From positions 186,001-250,000 of the forward strand of contig JASPKZ010004567.1 of NCBI GenBank assembly GCA_030220185.1: 64,000 nt of DNA, written 5' to 3'. Within the stretch, counting starts at the first letter, position 1. The number at the start of each line of letters is the position of its first letter. The position numbers and the translations under genes were made by a program. The notes below the pieces were generated by a model. It made no database searches and was not told the DNA's origin. It saw only the letters and a list, made by a program, of their open reading frames with translations. Shown here one piece after another: positions 1-10,134 of the stretch. The DNA comes from Diploptera punctata. Taxonomy: Eukaryota > Arthropoda > Insecta > Blattodea > Blaberidae.

Positions 1-1470
1 AAACCTACATATCTTAGATTGACTTTAGAAACGCAAGGGATTTGAAGCAGTATGTCTTGAATTTGAATCCTTGCTCCAATATTGCAGACTCTATTAAACG
101 GCAGAAGGAATATTGACGAAGCAGTTAAACACTACACCCTCCAAACATGTGGCATTCCACAAGTCATGACAACCGTGGTATTAAGTTATCAAGTGCGTCA
201 CCACCCCTAACTGGTGATAAAGTCACCCCTTGACATGGCGCATTGTGTGAGAGGATGCTACAGACTAATTTCTCACTTTATACAAAAAAAAAAGTGTTCG
301 CTGGAATTGGATTCGGTTACATCCGGCCAATTTGGTGTCATTGGAAGGTTAATGATCTCCGACCTCAATGTTTTTAGTACACATTAATTAAAGATGCGCC
401 TTACAAAGGAAGTGTCAATGTTCTCACATCCAAACCTACCTTAAAATTCTTATGACATCTCCGTTCTGATTTGAGCCGAAATACAATACCTGATATGACG
501 ACAGAAGCCAGTAGCTTATGTTATTTATTCGTGGCAAGGCCATATCAGGAGCCCCAAGTATTAAAGGAACTAATCAATTTCCGAATCCACCAATTAGAAT
601 TGATATAACTAGGCCTATAAAGAAAAGTATGATAAAAGCAGGGGTTGCAATAATTATTGTGATCTTAGTTCCACCAATTAAGATCCTGGATTAAACAGAG
701 AAACATTTGGATTTGTTCCGGCAAGTGTGTATAAATGGTAGTATGGCAGTGCAATAGCTTATTGCTGAAGATCGTGGGTTAAAATCCCGGCTCAGGTGCA
801 TTTTTTTTCACTGGTTATGTTAATTTTAAGGTGCATCTTTTTTCTCTGCCATATGTTAATTTCACTATCCATACTCTGTATAGTTCTTGAAATTTTTATA
901 CCATTATTTTATTAGTTTTGGAACACTTTTTTTTTAATTTGCTCACTCTGATGGATATTAATAACAGCTAGAAACACACATGTCCATATATGCCCATGTC
1001 AAAGAAGAGTATTGTTGTGTTAGTAAACTTGTATTTCGGACGTTAAACCGACTGAATTCTACCATTTATGGTTGTGGGGTCATTTCAGGTTTATAAAAAG
1101 CGCCATAAAAGTTTTGTGTCATAGTATTTTAAAATGAAACCTTGGCCGTGACTTTAACTGGCTCTGGTTCAAAACTAGTCGTAAAAAAAAAGTATAAAAC
1201 TTTATGAAAGTTTTCACATATCGTTCTGGACAACAAACTTTTGTTTACATGTTGAATTTCACAATTCTGCTCTAAATTCATTAGTCTTCCAACGCTCCTC
1301 TTACATCCATATGTACATACAGGTCTCTTGCATAAATAACACTATAGTTAAATATTTATCAGAAGCTAACTATTATATATTTTAGAGTTAGTGAATTCAG
1401 AGATACCATTAATCCAAATAAATCTCTCTTTCTCGATTGAAATCAATGTAATGCATAATTATTTCACAAA
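1..1470. other. AT-rich DNA, no gene recognised
   Basis: No coding region or known repeat recognised. Around 735-805 there is a weak tRNA-like patch with a B-box-like GTGGGTTAAAATCCCGG, probably an old SINE head; it is too degenerate to call. Confidence 0.5.
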
Positions 1471-1655
1471 CAAATGAAAATTGGAAGACCGAAGATCAGA
1501 TGGGTGGATGACACAATGTACGATCTAAAGAAAATGAATGTGACTAATTTAAATATGACAAGAGACAGATTGGCGTGGAGGACGATTGTTGAGAAGGCCA
1601 AAACTTTCACTTTTGAAGTTGTCGTGCCTTAAGATGATGATGCTGATGATAAATG
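1471..1655 (+). mobile_element. LINE-D, 3' end only
   Basis: 5'-truncated end of a non-LTR retrotransposon. The plus strand reads GRPKIRWVDDTMYDLKKMN and then a basic/aromatic stretch ending in KTFTFEVV before a stop. This is the conserved C-terminus after the reverse transcriptase (GRP.-RW motif) in many insect LINEs. It ends in a GATGAT-rich tail at about 1631-1655, consistent with target-primed insertion. The same C-terminus lies on the minus strand at 4843-5058, so both belong to one family. Clade not determined. Confidence 0.75.
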
Positions 1656-2712
1656 AAAATAAAATAAATCGATTAAACATAACATTTAAACCTAACATTG
1701 ATTACATTATGTATAAAAAAAGCAGTTCGCAGGAAGTTTGTAAACTAAAGGAATTCCACAGCAAGTCTCATTTATGGATCGGATATATTAATTTTGTTAA
1801 TTAAATCGTCGAGTCCAGTTACGTGGTAAAAAAAAACATGGTGCCTGCTAGAGAGATTTTTAAATTATATATTTCAGGTAAACCCCCGCTCTAATGGTCG
1901 TAATTAGCTGATTTTTATAACAATTTTCTTGTTTTGTTTTAATGGCATATAACGAGCGTCGTGCGAAAAATTGGAAATTGCTGCGGCTTGAATGATTTTT
2001 GAATGTTAGCTTCAGGTGAACGATTATTCTAAATTGATTGTACTTGCTGGTTAAAGAACACGCACTTACCTTTTAATCGAATGCTATATGACAAGTTAGG
2101 TTCCGAAAAAAAAAACAAAATTGGTCTGTCATATTATCTCCTTTATCTCCTATCAGGAGCATAGAGCATCCACAAAGTGTCGTCAACGGATCCTATTCTG
2201 AGTCAACTTTTACACTTCCCTCCAGGTTTTTCCCCTCTGCAATTTCTTCAAGGATGTCTCTTTCGATCTGCCTCTTCCCCTGTGTGCTTGGATATTCCAA
2301 TCCAATGCAATTTTATCAATAGAATAATTTTTCTTAATAAATGTCCTATTTAGTTCCATTTTCTTTTTTATTATTATTTCCATTTTAATTTATTTCTGGT
2401 CAGTTGGTAACAATATTAAAATTACTTAACCGGCAAGTAGGATAATTTTATTATACTTATTTACTTTTACGGGAAATAAATTTAATTTAAAACTTTTCTT
2501 TAATATTGTTATTGTTAACCGATTTTTGAGTTTAGTTTAATATAGATAGAGATGAGCTTGTTTGTATATTTTATAAGGGATTAAAAAGTAAAAAAAAATA
2601 TTACGAATTTAAAACTGGTTATTAACCTAGGTATGTTAAAATTTTATTTTAAATGTAACTTTTTTCTTACTTTAAAATCTTACCGTAATGTTTTAATGAT
2701 TAGAATGATAAT
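1656..2712. other. AT-rich DNA, no gene recognised
   Basis: Low-complexity A/T-rich sequence with several poly-A runs. An open frame at 1586-1804 overlaps the LINE-D end and its continuation has no recognisable composition; it is not called as a gene. Confidence 0.5.
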
Positions 2713-2802
2713 AGTAAAGTAAAGTGATCCCACAACAGACCCGGAGGCCCTTGGGGTAGTAGGAGGTTAAGGCTCCCACTTTTTCTAGACAATCGGCACT
2801 TT
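2713..2802 (-). mobile_element. SINE S1, distal part of a split copy
   Basis: Distal (3') third of a tRNA-derived SINE in minus orientation. It starts with the GTAAAGTGATCCCAC block and runs to AATCGGCACT, identical in layout to the complete copy at 6622-6937. The rest of this copy resumes at 4621; the 1.8 kb between is LINE-J. This is one SINE interrupted by a later insertion. Confidence 0.85.
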
Positions 2803-4620
2803 TAATAATAATAATAATAATAATAATAGCTTTATTTTACCTGGCAGAGTTAAGGCCTTAAGGCCTTGTCTACCACTCAACCAGGTTTAAAAAAAAAATA
2901 CAAACAAAAAATAGTCTTAAATCTAAATTACAAGATATATTTATAAACGATTACAAGTTATGAATACAATACAATTAATATTTATAATGTATTTTGATTT
3001 ACTCTAAATTTAACGAATTAAATATATAATATGTACAATATATATAAAAAACAGGAAAAGATTAATGACATAGTATAAAATTAAATAAATAGAGAAAAAT
3101 AATTATTAGACAACAGGTAACTGTATAAGCGTGACTTAAAGGTACCAAGTGTGCGGCAACCCCTGATATCTTGAGGAAGGAGATTCCAGGAGCGGGCAGA
3201 GGCTACTGTGAAGGAAGTAGAATAGGAGGAAGTGCTATGAAGAGGAATTGTTAGCAGACTGCTATCTTGTGATCTAGTGTCAATATTGTGGTAAGAGGAT
3301 AACTTCTCAAATCTAGACGCCAGGTAGGTAGGGATGTAGGAATTCAGAAGCTTGAAAGTAGTGAAAGAGAGTGCAATTTACGTCTGTCAGTAAGACGGAG
3401 CCAAGAGAGGTTATTAAAGTGTTCGGAAATATGGTCATAACGGCGGATATTGAAAATGAATCGAACGCAAGCATTATGAACACGCTGCAGTCTCTGCGAC
3501 AAGTCATAGTTTAGATCATTATATATAATGTCACAATAATCGAAGTGTGGTAACACAAGATTCTGCACAAGGATTTGTTTTAACGAAACTGGGAGAAAAT
3601 TCTTTAAACGTCTAAGATAATGTAAGATGGAGAAAGTCTTTTTACATATGTGTTTCACTTGTGTTTGCCAGGTTAAATTTGCGTCTAGATGTAGTCCAAG
3701 ATCTATTACTGAAGAAGAATAAGGGATGATTATATTATTTATAGTAATGTTTGGTAGTGTAGATATGTCAAAGGTTGTAAGCAGTCTTTGTTGTCCCATT
3801 AGAATTACTTGTGACTTGTTAGGATTTAGATTTAGACCGATACTTGAAGACCAGTTAAAGATGGATATGAGATCGTCATTCATTTTTGTCAAGCTGTTAT
3901 AGAGAGAATGAGGAGGTGAATGTAGGTAAATTTGGAGATCATCAGCGTAGAGGTGATAACGGCAGTGCTTTAGTACAGTTGGCAAGTCATTTATGTAGAT
4001 TGAGAAAAGAAGAGGTCCGAGAACACTGCCCTGGGGGACTCCAGCCGGCACGTTGCGCCAAGACGAAGATCTAGAGTTTAATGAAACGTATTGTTGACGA
4101 CCGTGCAGGTATGAGTCGAACCAGGATACAGCGCTGTCAGACAAGTGTAGGTGCTTGAGCTTTATCATAAGTAAGTCGTGGTCTACTGTGTCAAAAGCTT
4201 TGCTGAAGTCAAGTAAGGTTAAAGGAGTCAATTGACGTCTGTCCACGGCTTCACGAATATCTTCAGTAATTTTTAGCAAAGCTGTGGTTGTGCTATGACC
4301 ATATCTAAAGCCGGATTGATAAGGATCAAGGAGGTGATTTTCTTGGAGATATTCAGTCATTTGCTTATGTACAATATGTTCCAGGGCTTTAGATAATGTC
4401 GGAAGGATGCTAATCGGTCGGTAGTCATTACAGTTAGCAGGTGTACTTATTTTTGGTATAGGCCGAACTCTAGACTGTTTCCATACAGTAGGGAAGATAG
4501 AAGTTATAAGGGAAGCATTAAAAATATGAGTCACTGTGGGTAGTATAATGTCAATGATTTTATTTAGCATTAAAATGCTGATGTTATCTGTTCCTTGTGC
4601 ATTGGATTTAATCCGCTTGA
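2803..4620 (-). mobile_element. LINE-J, jockey/CR1-group retrotransposon, 5'-truncated, nested in S1
   Basis: Minus-strand non-LTR retrotransposon. It carries most of a reverse transcriptase ORF, a short 3' UTR with the motif AAGGCCTTAAGGCCTT, and a (TTA)n tail in element orientation (2804-2829 on plus). The 5' end is cut at about 4620, inside the N-terminal part of the RT domain. It lies inside SINE S1; flanks GCACTTT (2796-2802) and GTGCTTT (4621-4627) look like an imperfect target duplication. The group is inferred from RT motif style and the C-terminal LQRVHNACVRFIF-type block; the exact clade is open. Confidence 0.85.
3081..4617 (-). pseudogene. Reverse transcriptase fragment of LINE-J
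   Basis: RT of a non-LTR retrotransposon, which would copy element RNA at a nicked target. Visible in order: a KSNA-type N-terminal RT block with no stop up to the truncation point, FSKAFDTVDH (motif A with catalytic Asp), GVPQGSVLGPLLF (motif B), YADD (catalytic Asp pair), then thumb and C-terminal region. The first Met in frame is at 4570, but coding continues upstream to about 4617, so that Met is not a true start. One base is missing near 3357 (CTACTTTCAAG), breaking the frame; the following frame runs on in LINE-like sequence to a stop at 3081. Endonuclease and ORF1 are absent. Confidence 0.88.
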
Positions 4621-4839
4621 GTGCTTTATGTCAGCCGGGTTGTCAACCCTGCGTGACGGCCGCCTTTATCCCCAGAACAAGCGTCTGGTACTCATTTCCG
4701 TTAGAGGCTGAGTCGACCCCAGGGCCATAGTGCCGCCAGATGGTTTGGGTCAGTTTAAAAATCCTGACCCCAACGGGACTTGAACCCTCGACCCTCCGGC
4801 TTGTAGCGCAGTGCCTTAACCACTACGCTACGGCGTGCC
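4621..4839 (-). mobile_element. SINE S1, tRNA-head part of a split copy
   Basis: On the minus strand it starts GGCACGCCGTAGCGTAGTGG (A box within) and has a B box GGGTTCAAGTCCC, as expected for an internal RNA polymerase III promoter. It joins perfectly with 2713-2802 if the LINE between is removed. Confidence 0.85.
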
Positions 4840-4842
4840 AAT

Positions 4843-5590
4843 AATGATTAAATTAGTATTGTATCTTGTAAGGTCATCATCCCAAGGCGCGACAACTTCA
4901 AAAGTGAAAGTTTTGGTCTTCTCAGCAATCCTCCTCCATGCCAATTTGTCTCTTGCCATATTCATATTAGCCACTTTCATTTTTTTTAGATCGTTCATTG
5001 TGTCATCCTCCCATCTGATCTTCGGTCTTCCAAGTGCTCTGCCTCCAATAGTTTCCATTTATAGAGCTTCTTGACCACTCTCTGATCATCTATTCTTATC
5101 AAATGTCAAGCCAACTAATTCTGATAGATCTTATTTGGTTCACTATATTCTGATTATTGATTAATTTGTTTTGATTCTCCAACAGTTATCAGTTCCTCTA
5201 TTTCGTCCAAATACTCTTCTTAAAAATTTCCTTTCAAAAATTAATAATTTATGTTTTATTGTTTCTTTTAGGACCCAAGTTTCACTAGCATATGTAACTA
5301 CTGGTCTAATGAGTGTTTTGTATAACCTTATTTTTGCTGTTTTTTGATATTAATTTGCTTTTAGGTAAGTTCTATTTGCAAAATAAGCTTTATTCCTGTT
5401 TACCAATATTTCCTTAATATCCTCTACTAATGCATTATGTCCGTTTACTTTGGTACCTAGGTATTTAAATGATTCTACTGTGTTAATTTGCATGTCACCA
5501 CTTTGTAGATTTCCCGATTTTCTGTTGTGATTACCATATTTTAAATATTTTGTTTTATATTGATTCATTATTAGACCAAAATCTTGTTGG
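4843..5590 (-). mobile_element. LINE-D, degenerate 3' half
   Basis: Minus-strand remnant of a non-LTR retrotransposon ORF2 C-terminal half. Readable blocks in order: VESFKYLGTKVNGHN (post-RT thumb), RLYKTLIRPVVTYASETW, a basic RRVFGRNR-like stretch, then ALGRPKIRWEDDTMNDLKKM and the end KTFTFEVVAPWDDD. Stops and frameshifts separate the blocks. It abuts the SINE S1 head at 4839. Confidence 0.8.
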
Positions 5591-5760
5591 TCCCACTTCT
5601 CAACTCCTGAGAATTTTAATTAACGTAGGCCTTTCAGTGACAACAGACCTGCTACCTTATGCTGATGATGGGACTAATCCCGAAACGCATACAGTTGATT
5701 AATAGTCTAAGAAGTTGAGGACCTACAAGGTACACAATTTTATATTATAATTTTAGTATA
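5591..5760 (+). mobile_element. Penelope-like terminal repeat fragment
   Basis: Shares an ordered set of blocks with the inverted pair at 34905-35385: a CTGCT..CTT leader, CTGATGATGGGACTA.TCCCGAAA, CATACAG..ATTAATAG and GTTGAGGA. These are terminal repeats of a Penelope-like element (PLE) judging by the hammerhead-like core and by the similar block next to a GIY-YIG domain at 32731. No coding sequence remains here. Confidence 0.6.
5662..5686 (+). ncRNA. Hammerhead-ribozyme-like core
   Basis: CTGATGA, then a GGGA/TCCC stem capped by CTAA, then GAAAC: the three conserved parts of a hammerhead core in the right order. One extra U sits between CTGATGA and the stem. Hammerheads are known from Penelope-like elements. 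Stem I is only weakly supported (UACCUU upstream could pair with AAGGUA near 5730), so activity is uncertain. Confidence 0.5.
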
Positions 5761-6133
5761 TGATATTAACATGAAATTGTTGTTCGAATTTAAACGTGTT
5801 CTAACAGAAAACAAACACATTATGAACTACAGCCTCCGGTTCCGGTCCAGTCATCGAAAGATAAAAATAATGTAGACCATCATAACAATCGTTATCGCCT
5901 TCTTGGAAACTACAAATGCCACGGTTATCTTACCAAGTAAGTTTTTATAAAAGCCAATGATGATTGCTACATTAGTTTATATAATTTTTTCTCTTCGGAT
6001 TGATTAGTACGAGTAGGAGATTAAACCTGGAACATTGCGAAATTAATTCCAATACAGTATATTGTACCATATGTAGATTTGGGGACAGTTCCTAGCATCA
6101 AGTGCTTGTTATGAAATTAGAAAAATTCAATAT
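5761..6133. other. No gene recognised
   Basis: AT-rich spacer between the Penelope fragment and the hAT remnant; nothing recognised. Confidence 0.5.
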
Positions 6134-6295
6134 TAGAGCCCGGATTTGTATGAAAAATAAAGTGCTAAATATGCATGCAAATATGCATAAAAAGGTAGAA
6201 AATATGCACCTTAAGTATGCTAAAACAGACTGTAATAAAATGAAATGAATTATTTGCTTTGTGCGTAATCTTAGCTTAATACTTAGTTAAGGAAG

Positions 6296-6472
6296 GGTTT
6301 CATGAGGTTTTCTTGTGTGAAGCTCCTTCATCTGTCAGTAAAGAAGGGTTTATACAATAAAAATGTCCTTTCTACATCACATGATGTCACAGGTGCATGT
6401 GAAAAACAGTACAGTTCTTCTTCAGTGGACTCCTCTTCGGTTACAGTTTTTTTCACATCACCAGAGAGCATT
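6296..6472 (-). pseudogene. hAT transposase C-terminal dimerisation region remnant
   Basis: Minus-strand translation contains HAPVTSCDVERTFLLYKPFF followed by a stop and then RSFTQENLMK. This matches the hAT C-terminal pattern (..SCDVERSFS.YK...R..F...NL). Acidic EEESTEEE residues precede it. An in-frame stop splits the motif. Catalytic DDE regions are not recognisable, so it cannot be functional. Confidence 0.7.
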
Positions 6473-6621
6473 TTGCTAATTTGACAAATTATATTGCAGC
6501 CAGGATTTTTATTTAATATTTCACTAAGCTTATGAAATGCGATTTAGCAATACCGTAATATTATTTCTCAATGCCCTCTTACACACATGTAAATATACAC
6601 GTTACGCTTAGATCCAATGGA

Positions 6622-6937
6622 TTGCAAAGTAAAGTAAAAGTAAAGTGATCCCACAACAGGCCCGGAAGCCCTTGGAGTAGTAGGAGGTTAAGGCTCCCAC
6701 TTTTTCTAGACAATCGGCACTTGATGTCAGCCGGGTTGTCAGCCCTGCGTGACGGCCACCTTTACCCCAGAACAAGCGTCTGGTACTCATTTCAGTTAGA
6801 GGCTGAGTCGACCCCAGGGCCATAGTGCCGCCAGATGGTTTGGGTCAGTTTAAAAATCCTGACCCCAAAGGGACTTGAACCCTCGACCCTCCTGCTTGTA
6901 GCTCAGTGCCTTAACCACTACGCTACGGCGTGCCCCC
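6622..6937 (-). mobile_element. SINE S1, complete copy
   Basis: About 316 bp. In minus orientation: tRNA-like head with A box (TAGCGTAGTGG) and B box (GGGTTCAAGTCCC), body with TTTAAACTGACCC and GACTCAGCCTCTAAC blocks, and a 3' end of AGTAAAG repeats. Flanked by ATCCAATGGA (6612-6621) and ATCGAATGGA (6938-6947), a 10-bp target duplication with one change. It inserted into the hAT remnant. Confidence 0.9.
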
Positions 6938-7225
6938 ATCGAATGGAGACTTTATTAATTTAAACAAATATTAATTAATACTTAATTACTAGTTATTAGC
7001 TGAAGGGAAAATTATAATTTAATACCACATTTAGGAGTAAAATATGTATTTATGCATTAAAAATCTAAAATAATAATTTTCCTCCGGAATATGCATTTCT
7101 ATGCATTATCAAATACCGCTCAAATTGTCTGTGAAGGGGCCATTTAACATGTAAATCGTTTCCGCATACTTTTTAATGCGCAAAATAAACCATGCATTTC
7201 GCATACAAATTCGGGCTCTATTCCT

Positions 7226-7640
7226 CATCATCATCATCCGTCAAGAAATAGGCCTCTGTATACCTGTTTCGGGCCCATCTAGCAGTCTTTTAAGAGGCCT
7301 TCCTTACCTTCGATATATCCTTAGGGTTTATATTGCATCATCATCTTTAGGATTCTTGAATTATCCATTCTTTTTACATGGTCTAGCCAGTTTAATTTAT
7401 ATCTGTTGAGTTTTGTTCTACTGATTTTACTTATAATATTGTTCTAAAATTGCTTAATTCTTTTTTTTTCGATCTAAAATAGTGTATCTTGCTGTCCTGA
7501 CAAATTTCATTTCCGTTGCTTTGATTCCGCTCCTGTCTCTTTTTCTTAATCTCCAAAACTCACTTCCGTATAAAAGGGAGGGTAATGCTAAAGTATTATA
7601 TATTTTTATTTTTGTGGGTTTTTGTACTAATTTAGCTTTT
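7226..7640 (-). mobile_element. LINE-E type, degenerate 3' part
   Basis: Minus-strand translation gives LPSLLYGSEFWRLRKRDRSG, then IKATEMKFVRTARYTILDRK, and further on GRPLKRLLDG. These are the conserved post-RT blocks (YGSE.W, E..F.R, GRP.KR) of insect LINEs. Many stops are present. It directly follows the hAT right end. Confidence 0.7.
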
Positions 7641-7862
7641 ATTTATTATTCCTAAGATTTGTGTATATTTGATGATTTTCTAGAAAATTCTAGAAACTAC
7701 TTAAATCTGATAAACATTGTAATGGTGAGAAAATACCATTGTTGCTCCTTAGGTAACAAAATTACATTAATTGAACTGTACGAATTAACTGCAAAAATAG
7801 GAATAATTAATGGAAAGTAGTGGCCATGCATAAAATAAATACGTTTAATTTATAATGGAAAT

Positions 7863-8515
7863 AGACAGCTAATGACAAATGATGGAAATTTTGAGGAAGT
7901 GGCTGAATTCAACTACCTAGGAACAATAATCACAAATAGGAATGAGATGCACAAAGAAATTAAACATAGACTCAATTCTGGAAATGCCTGTCGCCCCAAC
8001 TCCTTTCAAAAAACGTTAAACTGAAAATATACAAAACTATTACTCTACCAGTTATATTATATGGATGCGAAACATGGACTCTTACTTTAAGGGAGGAAAG
8101 GAGATTACGAGTATTTGAGAATAAAGTTCTTAGGAACATTTTTGGACCAAAGAGAGATAAACAGACAGGTGAATGGAGAAGACTTCATAACAGTGAACTA
8201 CATGGTCTTTATAGGAAGCCAGATATAATAAGAACAGTTAAGTCTCGTAGACTGCGATGGGCAGGACATGTGGCACGAATGGGGAATGAAATAAGTGCAT
8301 GGAAGTTTCTTGTAGGAAAACCAGAGGGGAAAACGCTCAGTTGGTAGACCAAGAATGAGGAAATAGAATGACATTAATTTTGGTTTGAGGGAAGTAGATT
8401 ATACAGGGAATGATTGGAAAACATTAGCTCAGGATAGGGATGTATGGAGAGCTTATGTCCACGCGGCCATGAACCTACCGGTTCGATAGTGCCAGTGAGT
8501 TAGTTAAGGGAAAGT
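7863..8515 (+). mobile_element. LINE-A copy A1, 5'-truncated
   Basis: 3' end of the commonest LINE here. Readable: EEVAEFNYLGTIITNRNEMH, ILYGCETWTLTLREERRLRV, FGPKRDKQTGEWRRLHNSEL, SRRLRWAGHVARMGNE, and a broken GRPRM.-W block; the end is GTTCGATAGTGCCAGTGAG plus a GTTA-type tail. A 20-30 bp stretch around 7990 is missing compared with copy A6. Confidence 0.88.
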
Positions 8516-9457
8516 AGAGCATAGTGGAATATTATATATTTATATATGACCAGACATAGGCCTAAAACAATAATACCAACATTTAATTCATGACAAAAAT
8601 GTTTGAAAATCTTCCATACGGTCAAGCCTTGCCTTACTTCGGAATGCTAAGAGGAAAAAAGTTGCAGGCGAACTTTCTATACTTTGTCAAGGTTTAATTA
8701 GTGGCTCTAGGTCTTGTTAGACTTACTATCCAATTTCCTGCCAAGACATGTAGTTACACACAGCTGGACGGGCTCAATTATGACCCAAGATTATCTAAAA
8801 ACCATGTACAAGATAGGTAGTATAAAGGGCTTAAGTAAAAAATTATTTTCCCCAAACATTGTACCCTATGAATCGGAATCAGCCTTTCTCGGGTTCAAAC
8901 CCGACCGTGATAAAAGGGGTTTTAATGGGATAAAAATCTTGAGTATGGCTTCATTCAACAGGGAAATAAACTCTTGGATTCCATGCCATATACTTACGAC
9001 ACGTTAAAGAACTTCAAGTTTGAAATGAGGCCACAGAAAAAAAAATGTCTGCCCTCTGAATTGCAGCGTTAATGAGTTAAGTTGTCAAAGAACATAATTT
9101 AATACATACCTGTTAATTTGAACAGCATGCTCTTTAAAATGACAATTGCGTTTTAGATTAGAACAATTTAGATTAAAATTCGGGTTTTCAATGCCCATAA
9201 CACGCCAACCTTGTGTAGGTTCACTGTATTATGGTACCCATCGTTGTTATTGTGAATGAATAGAAATTGTATCTATTCCATGGTATTATGTAGTCTGATA
9301 TGGTGTTCCTGGTTTCGACAAATCAGGCATTCACACACGACTCACATTGTCATTTTCTAGACTGGGACCAGGGCTCGATAAGGGTTTATATATAACGCTC
9401 CCTTTGGCCCTATTCTGCCCTACGTTGTTACTTAGACTGAGTCTTGAGCCTGGATTA
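8516..9457. other. No gene recognised
   Basis: AT-rich. Near 8875-8930 a tRNA-like B box (GGGTTCAAACCC) is visible without a convincing A box, probably an old SINE. An open frame at 8714-9007 spans it and has no protein-like features. Confidence 0.45.
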
Positions 9458-10134
9458 TCATAAGTAATGCCACGAGTGATTTCCAAATTATCGATAAATT
9501 CACGACTCACGAAGTGAGGAGTGAATTTATCTAGAGAATTTGGAAATCAAGAGTGGCATTTGTTAGGACTATTTAACGAATAAAATAAAGCTGTTTACTC
9601 ACAAATCATTATTTAACTACAGTTATTTAAAAATATTTTTATATTTAAAGTAAACGGTGATGTTTGAAAACTAATGAGAAACGATAGGTAGCCTACGCTT
9701 CTACTGCTTCTTTTGTTTATCACTGCAACCAGATCATACTATTTATTGCCAAAGGAACGCAATATTGTAAGAATGCTCTCTAGTGGAGAAAAAATGAAAC
9801 ACATCAATCTGTATATTAATTCATTTTTGATGTCGTATACATTTAAGAAAGTGCAAACAGTGGTTTCTTTTTTTGGTGGTATAATCAATTGCTACAAATG
9901 TTGACATGTAAGCACTATTATATACAATCTGGTAGCCGTATTTGTTATAGGCTCAGTCACTGCAAAATAACGGTCAGACCTGTTCAGAATATTAAAAAGG
10001 AGGAGCTTTGCTTAATATATGATAATCCTAACGTTGATAATTATTTCGTGAAACACGTCTCTGATTGGTTGTAATACAGAAATCATTGAAACGTGATTGG
10101 ACATTGACTCCCATTTGGGGCATGAGTTAAATAG
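9458..10134 (+). mobile_element. P repeat, copy P1 (tandem with P2)
   Basis: 677-bp copy of a repeat with at least five near-complete copies in the window. Order: TCATAAGTAATGCCACGAG start, an 89-bp palindrome (9469-9557), GCATTTGTTAGGACTATTTA, an A/T-rich middle, the block TTAAAAAGGAGGAGCTTTG, two inverted CCAAT boxes and the end GAGTTAAATAGT. It has no open coding frame. P2 starts at its last base, so the two are in direct head-to-tail tandem. The superfamily is not identified. Confidence 0.8.
9469..9557. repeat. Palindrome of the P repeat
   Basis: Arms GCCACGAGTGATTTCCAAAT... and ...ATTTGGAAATCAAGAGTGGC are inverted over about 40 bp each, with ATAAATTCAC/GTGAATTTAT inside and a short ACGAAGTG-type centre. 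The same structure appears at 10146-10234 and 61627-61715, and in shortened form in P3 and P4. Confidence 0.85.

Larger units (their letters stand above)
6134..7220 (-). mobile_element. hAT-like DNA transposon remnant with a nested SINE
   Basis: Ends are inverted: left TAGAGCCCGGATTTGTATG, right (read inward) TAGAGCCCGAATTTGTATG, one mismatch in 19. The 8-bp flanks are TTCAATAT and TTCCTCAT, a decayed candidate target duplication of hAT size. The minus strand holds a hAT transposase C-terminal remnant near the left end. Many ATGCAT/TATGCA motifs crowd both subterminal regions, as is common for transposase binding sites. A SINE S1 inserted later at 6622-6937. Confidence 0.75.

Noticed and set aside
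735..805. tRNA gene near the window start
   Set aside because: Only a weak B box; no convincing A box or foldable cloverleaf.
9713..10074. Open frames inside P1 and P2 (61-63 codons)
   Set aside because: Frames differ between the two tandem copies and are disrupted in P3-P5; no coding conservation.
10041..10100. Hammerhead ribozyme in the P repeat (CTCTGATTGGTTG)
   Set aside because: CUGAUGA and GAAAC are not in the correct order or distance; it is a CCAAT-box region instead.
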